DNA from: Adiantum capillus-veneris | Taxonomy: Eukaryota > Streptophyta > Polypodiopsida > Polypodiales > Pteridaceae | Length of the DNA stretch: 64,000 bases | Direction: 5' to 3' | Assembly (NCBI GenBank): GCA_014529385.2 | Contig: CM043942.1 | Span: 28,327,469 to 28,391,468 of the forward strand | Shown: piece after piece, positions 12,344 through 23,553 of the stretch | Layout of the letters: each line of letters starts with the position of its first letter | How positions within the stretch are numbered: the first letter of the stretch is position 1 | The notes under the pieces: model-generated | What the model was told of the DNA's origin: nothing | Databases searched by the model: none | Seen by the model: the letters and a program-made list of their open reading frames with translations, nothing else | Made by a program: the position numbers and the translations under genes

Positions 12344-13017
12344 GTTCAAGTAGCAACGTTGTGTGACAAGCTACTTAAATAGTAGGGTGTCATTGGGATG
12401 TATCCTCATGTTGACATTGAGCAACCTAAAAATTAATTACATCAAGTAGTGAGTGTCAATGAAGCCGATTGAATAGAAGTGTGTCATTCATTTTGACCTT
12501 GCATTTATCATTTCTTGCTCACTATTGTGTGATACTGTGGTTGGCTTGTTGTGATATCAAGCATTCGGAGGGTCTAGCTTCCAATCATGATTATTATTTT
12601 TTGTGCATTATAAACAATGATAGTTTTCAAAAGATCATGCAAGTGTCTTATATATAATAAAAACATTTTCTCTGACTTTTCAAAGTAGAGTGTTTTATAT
12701 AAGCTTGGTGTTACCTAGCATAGGCTCAATATTGTGTGATGTTAGGTACCCCCAATCTTATATTAGACATTCTACTTTAGCGTTCCTATGTGCTGCATGT
12801 TTGCTACATTTTTATTGTATCCTTGAACAATTTTTAATCAAAGAAACAGTCACAAATTGAAAATTTTGTAGGGTTAATGTTTTTAATCATGTTTAACATG
12901 CTTATTAAAATTTTGCATTATTTCACCTTTATATTTCAAACAACTATGTAGGTGGTCTTACTAAAGAAGAAGATGAAGAAGAAGAGAATTTCAAGGTTGT
13001 AGGAAGCTATCCCTAGA

Positions 13018-13020
<3 letters not shown>

Positions 13021-13083
<63 letters not shown>
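13021..13083. repeat. (GT)n-(GA)n compound microsatellite
   Basis: About 27 bp of GT run directly into about 34 bp of GA. The same GT-then-GA junction recurs at 8.3 kb and 18.8 kb. Confidence 0.95.
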
Positions 13084-13089
<6 letters not shown>

Positions 13090-13610
13090 AGGTATTGATT
13101 TAGATACATATATATAGATGGTTTTATCAATCTTTTGGGTTGAGTACTTAGAGTCTTGAGCTTGAAAGCCTATGAAAAGAACACGTAAACATATTACGGA
13201 CTCTCCCTTAGTGCAACACTCCTTGTTTGACACCAAAGAAAGTGGGAACTATGCAGATAAGGGAACCGGATCAAGCATGTATGGGTCAGTCTGATCTTGT
13301 CTCTTAGAGAAGACCATACTTTTCTAATTGGAGGAAATGTGGGTGGTGTGATTATGAAACACAAACCTTCATAGTTTTTTGATGTTGTGTTACATTAGCA
13401 TTGCAACAAAGCTTCTTAGGGTGGGCTCTACTGATATTCATGAAGCAATTGTGTTGTGCACGCATCTTCTAATACACTCATAATATCTTCTTTCCATCTT
13501 TTCAAATCTTTTGAGCTCATAATTCTTCTTCTTTTCATCTTTTCACATCCCATAAAATTCTAGAAATTAAATGTTCAGAGTTTTGACACATTTTCTATAG
13601 GAAGTACTCC

Positions 13611-13828
13611 ACAATGCTATCCAAGCCTATAACCTCAATGGAACTCGATTATCTTTTGAAGGAGAAACAGAAACATGCATGGTGTTTGTATCTCCACTTG
13701 AAGAAATTTTGTAAGAAAACAATGCTATCCAAGCCTATACCCTCAAATTTGGAACTCGATTATGTTTGAGGGAGAAGCAAGAACATGCATGATGTTTGTA
13801 TTTCCACTTGAAGAACTTTTGTAAGAAA
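13611..13828 (+). repeat. Tandem duplication, period 108 bp
   Basis: Copies start at 13611 and 13719, each with ACAATGCTATCCAAGCCTAT, then GGAACTCGATTAT, ACATGCATG and TCCACTTGAAGAA. They differ by about a dozen changes. No coding content recognised. Confidence 0.9.
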
Positions 13829-14062
13829 ATGCCTTTTTAATTTCCAAATGGAGTTACAAATGACACTACTCCATACTTTGATCACATAAAGAAGTACACG
13901 AGTGAAGCTTGATATATCCACTTAAAAACAACATGGTATATCAATATTTATGAACATGAGGACATTTGAAAAACACTATGTAAGTGTTTTCTACTTGTTA
14001 GACCTATTCAAACTTTTGTTTGATTCAATAAATACTATCTAGCCTGTGTTAAAAAATTATCC

Positions 14063-14065
<3 letters not shown>

Positions 14066-14108
<43 letters not shown>

Positions 14109-14147
14109 GTAAGAACTCATTATATAAAGAATGAGTTCTTGCTACTA
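14066..14147. repeat. (AT)n run next to an 18-bp hairpin
   Basis: An AT dinucleotide run ends at about 14104. It is followed by TAGTAGTAAGAACTCATT (14104-14121) and its near-perfect reverse complement (14130-14147, one mismatch). A third copy of the arm, AATGAGTTCTTACTAC, follows at about 14159-14174. Confidence 0.85.
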
Positions 14148-14249
14148 TATATATATAAAATGAGTTCTTACTACAAGCAAGTATTATGTAAAGTATAGTT
14201 CATATAGACTTCATTGTCTTAGTATGTGGAATCGAATTTTTTTTTTCCA

Positions 14250-14380
14250 TACTTGCAATTGTGAGTGGAGAGATGTTATATAGACTCAAAAAAGAATATA
14301 CAATTGACCTTAAGCACTACATGGAGGGGGCAAAGATTCCAAAAGGGGTTTGGTTCACATACACAATAGGGTATAGACAT
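14250..14380 (+). repeat. Dispersed repeat, member 2
   Basis: Partner of 10857-10990, in the same orientation and with the same motif order. Family unknown. Confidence 0.6.
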
Positions 14381-15220
14381 AGAGATGCTAAGTATAACCT
14401 TTGTTAGAAGCCGATGTAGTTAGGTGCATGTTTCCATTCGCTGACATTAGCGATTGTCCCTCTCAAGTCCCTCTCTTTTATCCTACAACATAGATGAGCT
14501 AGTATCATCGAATTGAGCTACAATATAAATTTCCTCAAAGACATATATATGTGCATGGATTTCCATATTTGTTTTAGATAACAAAGTCTGGTGATTTGGG
14601 TGCAAACCAAAATAGACCGACTTTGTGATCTACTCCCTCGGATCAGGTCATTTGTAAAGAAGATAATCTTTTAGGTCTTTTACACCCATTTGCAAATCTT
14701 AGCAACCAGACCCCGTGAGGCATGTTAGTTTTTTAACAGATGTAGGGGATCTTTTGAAGATTTTTTGCAATTAAAGCAAGTGTTGGTGCTAATCCTTCTA
14801 GTGCAAACCTTGTTCCCAATTGGGATGGCTCCCAAAGCACCTTCCATATAGACATCTTCATGAAGTTTAGAAATTTGATCTCATAGATGACATTAGCACT
14901 CTTCTACTATCGCTCTTGTGATCAATTCTTCTTCCATATCTTGACGCGTGGACCAAAGAAATTTTCTTTGTATACCTACTTGTTATAGTTACCTAGGACT
15001 TAGGGAGAGAAAACAGTCTATTTTTTGGCCAATGCCAGGATTTCTAGTCTAGCTTTAACCCGATCATAGATATAGATCCGTATGATAGAACTTCCAAAGC
15101 TGTAGTGATCAAAAGCCTTTTGTACATACTCAAATATTCATTTAGTGGCTAGATTCCTCCCAAATGAACTCTCACTATCTTAGTTTGTCATTCACTGCGG
15201 CAAACAAAAGGCCATGCATC

Positions 15221-15290
15221 GGATTCAAACCCCCACCATTCAAAGGTTCACTCCTACAACCTTCGATCTACACCAACTGAGCCTTACCAC
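15221..15290 (-). ncRNA. tRNA-derived RNA polymerase III promoter (SINE-like head or tRNA relic)
   Basis: On the reverse strand there is a box A-like TAAGGCTCAGTTGGT (15272-15286) and a box B-like GGTTTGAATCC (15221-15231), about 40 bp apart. Both are close to the tRNA internal promoter consensus, with one mismatch in box B. No full cloverleaf with paired acceptor arms is visible, so a SINE head is more likely than a working tRNA gene. The SINE body would extend toward lower coordinates. I could not define its tail. Confidence 0.55.
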
Positions 15291-15840
15291 TTGATTGCTA
15301 ATGGAAAGCGCTCAGGTATTTTAAAAAATTGTTTTTGCTGTTTGCTTCTCCTCGTCCACCTCCCCGCACCCTGGTTGCCGCCTCGCACATGGCCTACAAC
15401 TTCATCCCCGTCCTCGTTCTTGCCTCCACCTTGTGCTTTATCCCTCCCTTCCTGCTTCGTGCAACGCTGCATCTGAAAAGATTCATCTGTTTTTCAAAAT
15501 TTTTAGGACATACTCAAACTATGGTGAATTAATAATTGTTCCACTTCCTTCCCAACGGAGGTTTTTGCCATCCCAAAGATGTGACACTGTGGATATCCCT
15601 TTGTTGAGCTCACCTTTTGTGCAACTTCCCTCCAAAAATGGTATAATGATCCCATTCCAAGTTTGGAAATCCAAGGGGACTAGTGCAGAATGGAGAACTT
15701 GAAGGATCCAAAAGTGTCCCCCATTCAAAGAGATGATGCTTCTTTGTTGCACTTCTGTGGTTTTTCTCTTTTGCAGCTCCCAAGCTTAAGGATAGTCTAG
15801 AAAGGAACCGAAATATGGTCATGCACCATAGCCTCCTTCC
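15291..15840 (-). other. Possible 3-prime continuation of the LINE relic
   Basis: Short reverse-strand frames at 15519-15822 follow directly downstream of the LINE-like ORF and share its GC-richer composition, but no conserved motif can be named. 15340-15480 is an unusually GC- and CT-rich patch. Treated as an unassigned extension of the LINE or separate junk. Confidence 0.25.
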
Positions 15841-15849
15841 ATGTCCTCC

Positions 15850-16329
15850 TTAAGAGGAAAGATTTATATTTTTTATCATTTTCAAAGCCATGACCATCCA
15901 TTCTTGTCTTTGATTAGTCAGCGAGACAACTAGCTTGGCACACATGGATTCTACATGTAGCACAAGGTCCATGATCTCAATGCCGCCTTGGTTCTTGGGT
16001 CTCGCCGCCCATCCCCATTTCCCCCATTGCAATGGAGTCATGTCTTTTTTGTTGTCTTCCACAAGAACCCTTTGATAGGTTTCAAAAGTTCCTTCCAATT
16101 TCATTTGCCCATTTTTAGAAATAGACATGAATGCGATGTATGGGATCATGAAGGCATTAATAATAGTGACTCTGTTGTGGAAAGGGAGAAGCACAAAATC
16201 CCATCTTTGCATTTTTCTGTTGATCTTGTTTAAGACCTGGTCAAATCTTTGCTTATCCAAAATTTCCACCCCAAGTGGAGTGCCAAGGTTTTCCAAGCAT
16301 TTTCCCCCCCTTGGTGATAGACGTGACAT
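15850..16329 (-). pseudogene. LINE (non-LTR retrotransposon) reverse transcriptase, C-terminal fragment
   Basis: The 159-residue frame shows the segment that follows the RT catalytic core in plant LINEs: NLGTPLGVEILDKQRFDQVL, then INRKMQRWDF, LPFHNRVTIINAFMIPYIAF, and RPKNQGGIEIMDLVLH. This matches the usual order of a LGxPLG motif, KxxxW and a late R(R/P)xxGGLG(I/V) motif. The upstream RT core with its catalytic aspartates, the endonuclease and ORF1 are not recognisable to the right. A full plant LINE ORF2 exceeds 1000 residues, so only a fragment remains. Confidence 0.75.
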
Positions 16330-16773
16330 ACATATCGTCTTTAATGCACATTGTTATTTCCAATGAGGAAGGCCCTATTATGGATATGATGGAAGTGTCT
16401 AATCATCTCACAATAGGCATAAATTTTGAGGCCAAGGACCGAGCATGATACAACGGTGGGGAGCTAGCACAAGGGTGTGTTTATTTGAATACACATGGAT
16501 AGCTGAGAGGAGCATTATATTGTTTCCTGACCCTAAATCTCTTACTGGCATCAAAGCTATTTTGGGCATTTTTATTTTTGTATGCATGCAAGGAATCATG
16601 GAGAAGACAAAGAATTAGAGTTGTCTCAATTGTGTGCCATGTGGACATCTTACCTAACACACACACACCACCACTGGCAACCCACACCACATTTGAGCAA
16701 GCTCTCTCTTATTGGATTTGTGAAAATCCTTGGCTAGAGCTATTACAGTGTCCTCATCCAAGCAAGCTTCATG

Positions 16774-16839
<66 letters not shown>

Positions 16840-17560
16840 ACATTACCAGCAATGTTCCACATTACCCGCCATTGCTGGAAGTTGGGTCAAGGGCCTTTGG
16901 GTTCATACTCAAAGGCCAATAATCTTTAAATTTTGAGCCTTGCAGGCGGTCAAGAGTAGTTCCCCCCCAATCCCATCTTCAAGGCCCCCACAAAAATCCC
17001 TCATGCTCAAATGCTTTCTCTAAGACATGGGGGAAAATCTCTAAAGAAAACATCCACTACAAGGCAAGGAAAATCTTAACAAAGCATGTTGGGATTTGAC
17101 ATTTGAAGCTAATTTTGAAAGCTGTTAGTTACAATAAGGAAAGTTCAATCTAAAGTATTCAACATGGAGTTGGGGTTTTGGCAAGCTCTTTAGGATTTCA
17201 AAATTGTACTTTGGAAATCTTGCAAAGGAAGTTTGGTGTGCCAAAGTTGTTATGGCTTCACTTTTGTGGCTAGCATAGAATTTAAGTATTATACTTGACC
17301 TTTATGACACCGTGACATCAAAATTGACCTCAACAAGGTTGTTTGGAGTAGAAATGAAATTTGGCAAGGCCGATGCCTTTTTGTAAAATAAGTGGTCAAT
17401 TTATTCATTCAAAAATGTTACATTTTTTTTAAAAAAAATACCCCTTGAATGCATGTTATATAGGGGGTTTCTCATTAGTCCAACCCCTGATCCTTGCTCT
17501 AGGATACTATCATGGAGAATAACTGCACAAAAATTGGCCCGTATGACTGGATAGAGTTTC
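16330..17560. other. Unassigned region with a long CT microsatellite
   Basis: A (CT)n run of about 57 bp lies at 16780-16836. No coding content is supported on either strand. Confidence 0.6.
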
Positions 17561-17689
17561 TTGATTTTCAAGAATTTAGGGAACTACAATCAAATCACAC
17601 ATCTATGTTTTAGAAACAAAGTGAGTAGCCAAGAATTTGTTTTGGGCTCGGGGCATGGTAACTCTATTCTTGGTGTGTCAAAGCAAGGC

Positions 17690-18000
17690 TCCAATCCAGA
17701 CCCCTTACAAAATCTTACCCAAAAAGAGGTAAATGAGCTCTTGCAAAACACAAAACCACCAATCTTTCAAGGGGAGGAGAAATAAAACAACAAAAATATC
17801 GTTAATCTCCTCCTAAGTAAATGAGATGGTATTCACCAACTTCATTGGACTTCAGATGCAATCAAGTCACTGCAAACTAGCTTGACACTAGAAGGCAAAG
17901 CCTATTAATGGTGGATATCTCTCAAGGAGAAGGGCATCATACCATGCACATGGGTTGCTTTTGAGGATGTGTTCAAAAAAATAATTTCTTCTTGCTAATG
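17690..18000 (+). pseudogene. Ty3/gypsy gag relic
   Basis: The forward strand encodes a gag-like core: KPPIFQGEE, then SLTLEGKAY-stop-WWISL, then CTWVAFEDVFKK. This matches the usual retrotransposon gag order (PPxFxG, LxGxAxxWW, TWxxFxxxF). Several frames and a stop are needed to read it. No linked protease or pol follows on the forward strand, so it is an isolated relic. Confidence 0.55.
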
Positions 18001-18275
18001 AGTAGGATAGAAACTTGAAAACATGGGGGGGTAATTATTCTATGATGTAGCATAAGACACTAATTGGATATATCTCCCATTAAAGAGAAGCTATTCTCAA
18101 ACTAGAGGGTGTAGATGAAGTTCAATAGAAAATATTTTTTTCCTACTAATGAGTAGGATAGAAACTTGCCAATATGGGATGAGTATTCTATGTGCCAGCA
18201 TAAGACAATTCTTGGATATATCTCCCATTATAGAGATGTATTCTCAAACCAGAGGGTGTAGATGACTTCTAACAG
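17997..18275 (+). repeat. Tandem duplication, period about 151 bp
   Basis: GAGTAGGATAGAAACTTG recurs at 18000 and 18151, followed in both copies by AGCATAAGACA, GGATATATCTCCCATTA and AGAGGGTGTAGATGA. It lies immediately downstream of the gag relic. Confidence 0.85.
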
Positions 18276-18414
18276 GTATGGTGGTCTATTGGTGGGTTAA
18301 CTCCTAAGGTTAATAAGCATGTCAAAACCTAGGATACCACAAAACTTGAGAAAACTATAGTACAAACACATATTTATAATGATCCTAATGATAAATCATT
18401 ACATAGCATGCACC

Positions 18415-18600
18415 ATCTTGTAAGGTGAATGGTTCTTCTTTCTTCCCTAAGGAAAGGGCTGAAATTATATCCTTGAAATTGGGATGAATAGCATATTCAT
18501 CTATCATAGAAGATAGTTAATTATGATTGGCTATAGATACTGCATTTCCTCTTGGCCATCGTGATAGTGCATTAGCCACTTGATTGTGCTTGTCTTAGTA
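18415..18600 (-). pseudogene. Chromovirus pol fragment (RNase H to integrase spacer)
   Basis: At the nucleotide level it matches 61893-62080 of the chromovirus pol in the same window: CTTG(T/C)AAGGTGAATGGTTC, TCATCTATCA and GCCACTTGATTGTGCTT versus GCAACTTGATTGTGCTT. By eye about 80% identical. It is an old fragment of a related element, in the same orientation as the 60-64 kb copy. Confidence 0.75.
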
Positions 18601-18737
18601 TTGACCCCACACATAAAGAGAACTAATAAATGGCTAGGGAGGGGATTTCTCATGAAATAAACTGCCTCTCCTCATTCTCTACTCAAGAAAAATCTTGTTC
18701 CATTTGAGCTAGGAATGTTTGTTTCTCCCATCAGACA

Positions 18738-18738
<1 letters not shown>

Positions 18739-18834
<96 letters not shown>
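18739..18834. repeat. (TG)n-(AG)n compound microsatellite
   Basis: About 74 bp of pure TG is followed by about 22 bp of AG. It is the longest pure dinucleotide run in the window. Confidence 0.97.
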
Positions 18835-18835
<1 letters not shown>

Positions 18836-18914
18836 CTTGGTAATTAAACAAGTAGTATATGGTTGGGCTGCCACGAGCCCGACAAACATGTGCTAAAAAA
18901 AGAAAAACTAAATA

Positions 18915-19110
18915 GCATCCCTTAAGCGACCTACAAATAGTACATCGCTTAAAAGACTCCAAAAGCCGTTTATTATTTATGTCGCTTAAGCAATGATGGG
19001 CCTTTTTTTGTCTCTTATATGACACTTTTGAATCGCTTTAAGCGTCGCTTATGCTACAATTCTTATGCAACACAAAAAAGCATCCCTAGTGACAAAGCAT
19101 CCTAGTAGTG
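18915..19110. mobile_element. CTTAAG-type subterminal repeats ending in TAGTAGTG, second copy
   Basis: The block contains CCCTTAAGCGACC, CATCGCTTAAAAG, GTCGCTTAAGCAATG and CGCTTTAAGCGTCGC, then AAAAAAGCATCCCTAGTG and the end CCTAGTAGTG at 19110. The last 40 bp are homologous to 11989-12028, so the two ends belong to one family. Confidence 0.55.
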
Positions 19111-19943
19111 TGGGGTCACAAGGGCCAAGGAAGTATAAGCATTGCAGTGCATGCAAGCTCCTTAACTTCTCTCTTCCCACTACGACCACCATGGAATCCT
19201 CTTGGTACCTTCTTATGACTGTCTCCTTTATCAGTTGCCCACGAGCCCTAACTCTATGGTCATCTTCCCCAATCAACTCTCTCTTAAGGATTACTAATAA
19301 TTAAGGGCAATATGGATGTCTCCTTAGTTATAGTGCCCTTCCCTCATCTCTCTTGTGTTCACCCTCCCAATTCCTTGTAGGTTGTTCTCCCTTCTGCTCC
19401 CTCTTTTCCCTTCACTCATTGTTCCTCTTCTGATGATCTCCCCCTCTTACTCATGCCGCTGGCTTATCAGCTCTCCCTTCCTCTAGCTTCTGACCTGGCC
19501 TACTTTTGAATCTCCTCAGCACTTTTATTCTCTCTGTCTTGACCTGGTCTCCTCTCTTGATATTTCTCTTGCCACCTTTTCCTACTTACATGCCTCCACA
19601 TGAACCTTCTTTTTTTCTAGCATGAAATTGATTTGAAATTACAAAAATATATATTGAAATATAACAAACCTCATAATCGCCGTTCACACCAAGACCACTT
19701 TCTATGTAAATAGCGAGGAATCACACCTTCGGAGAAAAAATCTCCAATCAAAGACAAAGTCGAGCAAGTTTTTCCAAAGAAAGGTTGTAACACAAGAGAA
19801 TTTACATTGATTTTTAAAAACAAAGTGAGATTAATGTCTTGGACCCATTCATCTATCAACCAAAGAGACGGTTAAAAAAGTACTCCTTTCAATACATGCA
19901 GTGATCACAAAGTAGAGATATTGAATTAAAATATTTCTTTTAA
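19111..19943. other. Unassigned spacer
   Basis: A CT-rich, repeat-free stretch at 19340-19620 is followed by AT-rich DNA. No supported gene. Confidence 0.5.
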
Positions 19944-20512
19944 CACTAGTTTGGTACTTGGACATTGGAATGTCCTGTGGACATTATAATGTCCTAGAAC
20001 TTGGAAAAAATCATACGTCAATTCTATGCTCCAACCAATGTCAAATGGATTTGTTTGGGGAAGCTATCAATGGAGAAAACAAAAATATGCAAGAAAAAGC
20101 CATTTTTTTAATACAAAAAAGTTTTTACAATTTAAATGGGCACATAAGTCCCCTATTTTTGTCCTACCCACTCATATTGAATGAATTTTCTTTGTCAAAA
20201 TACTTTATGTGCCACTCTATATACTTACAAACACTAGATATTCATGTAATTTAGAGCCAACATATTTTTTAATATGATTCCACATGCTAGAATCCACGAA
20301 CACTTTTGTAGACATGGTATTAAAGAACCTTTTTTCTAGTTAAATATTGATTCTCAAAAAAACTTTGTAGTGTTTTGTTATGTAGTATACCCCATGTGTC
20401 AAGTCACACACTATGTAAGTTGGTTGAATTTGTTATGATTTTGCCTTGGTATTTTCTACAAAAATGATCCAATAAGAACACTGTAATGTTTGGTTGTGCT
20501 ACCAAACTAGTG
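19944..20512. mobile_element. 569-bp MITE with perfect terminal inverted repeats and TTAA flanks
   Basis: The left end CACTAGTTTGGTA (19944-19956) and right end TACCAAACTAGTG (20500-20512) are exact reverse complements. Both ends are flanked by TTAA (19940-19943 and 20513-20516). The subterminal left side has GGACATTGGAATGTCC, a near-palindrome. There is no transposase ORF inside. TTAA flanks suggest piggyBac-like targeting, although CACTA also starts the terminus. Because TTAA is palindromic, it could instead be part of a 17-bp inverted repeat. Confidence 0.7.
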
Positions 20513-20516
20513 TTAA

Positions 20517-21272
20517 CACTGTATAGATTCTCCAACATGTTACACAAGATCACAAGAACATAGTAAGCCTAACTAGATGTATATTGAAAACCTTGTGGCA
20601 TAATATCTTATGCATAAAAATGTATTCCTCAAAAGAGCTACTAGAGAAGTGCCGTGTTCTATGGTTGTGCGGGTGATATTGCACCTTCGAGGACCTAGAA
20701 AAACTCGACCTTGGTGAGAGTTGCTTGGTACATAAACTCATGTGCCATAGGATTTGCAAAACAACAAATCACATATGCTTTCATGGCACATATGTGAGAC
20801 TCTTGCTCTCATGCCACTAGAAATCCTCACATGTTCATCGTGGGAAGTCACCAATACTCATAGAATAAGTGACACCCTTTGTAATAGATCCATTTGTGCT
20901 GATATTAAAAATGTGGCTCTCATTCAAAACCACAACTCTTCCTTGACTATTTTAGCATTTATCAAACTGCCCTTTGAAAGCATTTCCTTAAAGTCCTTTG
21001 TGAGTTTACTCCTCCACTTTAGTAACTTACCATCCTGATAATAGGGACTAAATCCGCTTGTACTCTGCTATTTGCCCTCACACATCCTTGCACATGTGGA
21101 TTGTTGCTATCTAGTCAAATGTGGATTGTTGCTTTCTAGTCAAATGTGGATCGTTCTATTTGTAGAATTTCTCACAAGTTCTTTGCCCCTCCTTTCTTAG
21201 GCAAAGGGCTATTTCTAGATGTTGTTGTTGTACTATTTTCTCTTGGAGTGGTGGATTTTGTGACTATAATGA
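20517..21272. other. Unassigned spacer
   Basis: AT-rich, with a small duplication of CAAATGTGGAT at about 21090-21150. No supported coding region. Confidence 0.5.
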
Positions 21273-22469
21273 CTATGGATGATGGCTATCATCATCTAAG
21301 ATATAGTCAACATTACAAAGATAAGCCTTTTCTTTCGCACACTCTCTTCTCTTAATTATGGTGGATCTATTCATTTCTAGATTGTTTATACCCATTTTGT
21401 ACCTAAAGGAGTGTGTCGTGTCAACTAATCTCTTTTTTGGACCAATTCTTGATGATTTACTCATGAATCGATTGGCAAGGTCCTTAATTCTCCCCATGGA
21501 GGTATGGATACCTTTCAATTATGCATTGTGATTCACACCTTGTAGTACTACTAGATCCATGTCTACACATGTTGCCTCATATATACTAAGGCTTCCCTTG
21601 TACCCCATAGATGCATGCATGATTAGATTCTTAGTCTCCGAAAGATTTGTTGTTGGGACAAACACACCAAAGGCATTTTGTGAAACAAACTTTCCTCCAC
21701 AATGTGGCACCTGCATTGGGGATGTGTGGCACCCGCACACCCCACCATGACAACCATATTTCCAAGGATGGAATCTCACTCTCAACAGCCTGGCATGATT
21801 TACAAAAATAATTTAGCTCACACTTGTAGACCTCTTTCACATTTTCAAAAGAATAGTCTCTCCAATTGCAGGATAAAATCTTATGCTCCTCTTGAAAAGG
21901 GGATGTATGCTTTTAGTGGTATGTTGCACCATGCTCTGCTCTCTTTGAAAGATGCATGACATTTCTCTATCAGGCACTTGATTATTTGTCTCACCAAAGT
22001 ACACAATACATACTACGATCTAATTTGCACTAGATTCATTAGCCAGAAAACACCTAAATATTGGCATCTCATGAAAGAGAAACTCTAATAAGTATGTTCC
22101 AAAACTCAATTTGTGCATGCTTATTTTTAGCAATGGCTTCACATTTGGCAAGTGTGAGAACTTCACAAACATATGGGTTGTACACATGAGCTAACATGGT
22201 ATACCATCTAGGCACATGGTGGACATGATCAAAATGGACCCACATAAGTTGAAAATTTCCGGCTCTAGGCCTCATTCTATTGACAAGATCAACACCACTG
22301 CTACGGGCTTGAGTAGACATTTTAAAGACATCCTGTTGGCTTTCTCTTTCCAATTTTCTTGTGGATATAGCACACTATGAATGAATACATAATGACTCCT
22401 CTCCTTGAGGTCAAGTACAACCTCTAGACCTTTAGCTATGATGCCTTTTGTTCTCCTAACATCTTCCAA
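21273..22469 (-). pseudogene. MULE-like transposase-type reading frame, heavily decayed
   Basis: Reverse-strand frames join in the order 22469-22272, 22320-22069, about 22060-21880, then 21840-21273. The best block is NFQLMWVHFDHVHHVPRW...AHVYNPYVCEVLTLAKCEA, then VPDREMSCIFQREQSMVQHT. From memory this resembles the MW(V)HLDHxK / HVYxxxxCKVMTIAxC / DRERTCFFHW pattern of a MULE-type transposase-derived protein family frequent in seed-free plants. At least two frameshifts and several stops are needed. Two further frames, 21785-21519 and 21518-21273, are contiguous across one stop. Family assignment is an inference. Confidence 0.4.
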
Positions 22470-22888
22470 GGCACACTCAATTCGTCACTTGTTGGACAAT
22501 GGAGTAATTTTATCAAGGAAAATACTACAAATTCCTTGTCACCCACAATGTCACTTGTAACTACATCATTAGTAACAAAGGACAATCAAGATTGGCTCAG
22601 TGAAGATGACCAAAACATCTATTAAGCCTCACTCTACCACAAAATCTATCAATGTTGCTTGTCACATACTCTATCTAGGGATGACTATCATATCTTTGCT
22701 CCATTCTAGTCATGGAGAATTTACTTACAATAGGTGGAAACTCATATACAACAAACCCATCATAGTACTTAGGATGTTCATGGATAGAAGCAATTTCCTT
22801 CACCTGAGATAGAGCAACTTGTAGGCTTATTTGCACGGGTAGTGCCCTTATCATGTTTCCCCTACATGAATATCTATTGAAAACTTAA

Positions 22889-22893
22889 AGAAA
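22889..22893 (+). repeat. Left target-site duplication AGAAA of the gypsy element
   Basis: AGAAA directly precedes the left LTR at 22894 and recurs at 45592-45596 directly after the right LTR. This is the 5-bp duplication expected for an LTR-retrotransposon. Confidence 0.85.
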
Positions 22894-23048
22894 TGTAATG
22901 CCTAATACTTCGCAATGGAGCAATAAGCACTACGGGAATGGATACCCTCACGCTGCCTTACATTATATAAACATTAAGGTATATGAAGGTAGAATAGAAG
23001 ACAATACACACGAACAGAACACCGTCTTCTTCATTGATATGTAGCAGA
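22894..23048 (-). repeat. Left LTR of gypsy element, part 1 (before the CACTA insertion)
   Basis: It starts TGTAATGCCTAATACTTCGC and matches 45213-45367 with about 10 differences in 155 bp. It ends in AGA, the trinucleotide duplicated by the CACTA insertion. Confidence 0.92.
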
Positions 23049-23068
23049 CACTATGAGAGATCGTGGTG

Positions 23069-23206
23069 TTTACCGTGGGCCATTACCGCAAAACAAGAGA
23101 GAGGAATTCAAAATGAGGAGAGAGAAACCCTTTTGTTGTTCAAGCGGCATTTTACCGCCTGTATTATCGCGTGTATTTCCGCGATTATTGCAGCGTCCAT
23201 TACCGC
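23069..23206. promoter_or_regulatory. Left subterminal 12-bp-period octamer array of the CACTA element
   Basis: Octamers related to ATTACCGC start at 23069 and 23082, then at 23151, 23163, 23175, 23187 (degenerate) and 23199. The last five are exactly 12 bp apart. By analogy with maize Spm, where TnpA binds a 12-bp subterminal motif, these are likely binding sites for the element's own protein. Confidence 0.75.
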
Positions 23207-23553
23207 TAAGGCCATAGACCCCCTTCCCCCTCCCTCTCCCGTGGGTTACCATTTAAATCCAATACAACTCAAAATGTATTTACACACTACAACTTCTACA
23301 CTCTCCAGAATGCTTGCTTGCTCACTTCATTTAATTTCTCTTTCACTCTAAAAATTCTATACATAAATCATTGAACTCACAACAAAACCATTACAAATAC
23401 TAGTCATAAGCACATAACGAAACATTTGCAAATTAATCATATACTACACCAAGTGAAAGAATGGAGAGTTTTATTAATTCTCATCTTGTATAAGATCTCT
23501 ACAAGCACTAGGATCCATATTTAGACCCATAGTATTCAAATCAATAAACAAGT

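Larger units (their letters stand above)
12029..15220. other. Gene-free region with hairpins, microsatellites and small tandem duplications
   Basis: No ORF here has recognisable content. Individual structures are listed separately: a perfect hairpin at 12300-12343, GT/GA runs at 13021-13083, a 108-bp tandem duplication at 13611, an AT run and hairpin near 14.1 kb, and a dispersed repeat at 14.25 kb. Confidence 0.6.

Noticed and set aside
15221-15290. Functional tRNA gene
   Set aside because: No paired acceptor stem or anticodon arm could be drawn. Only the two internal promoter boxes are convincing.
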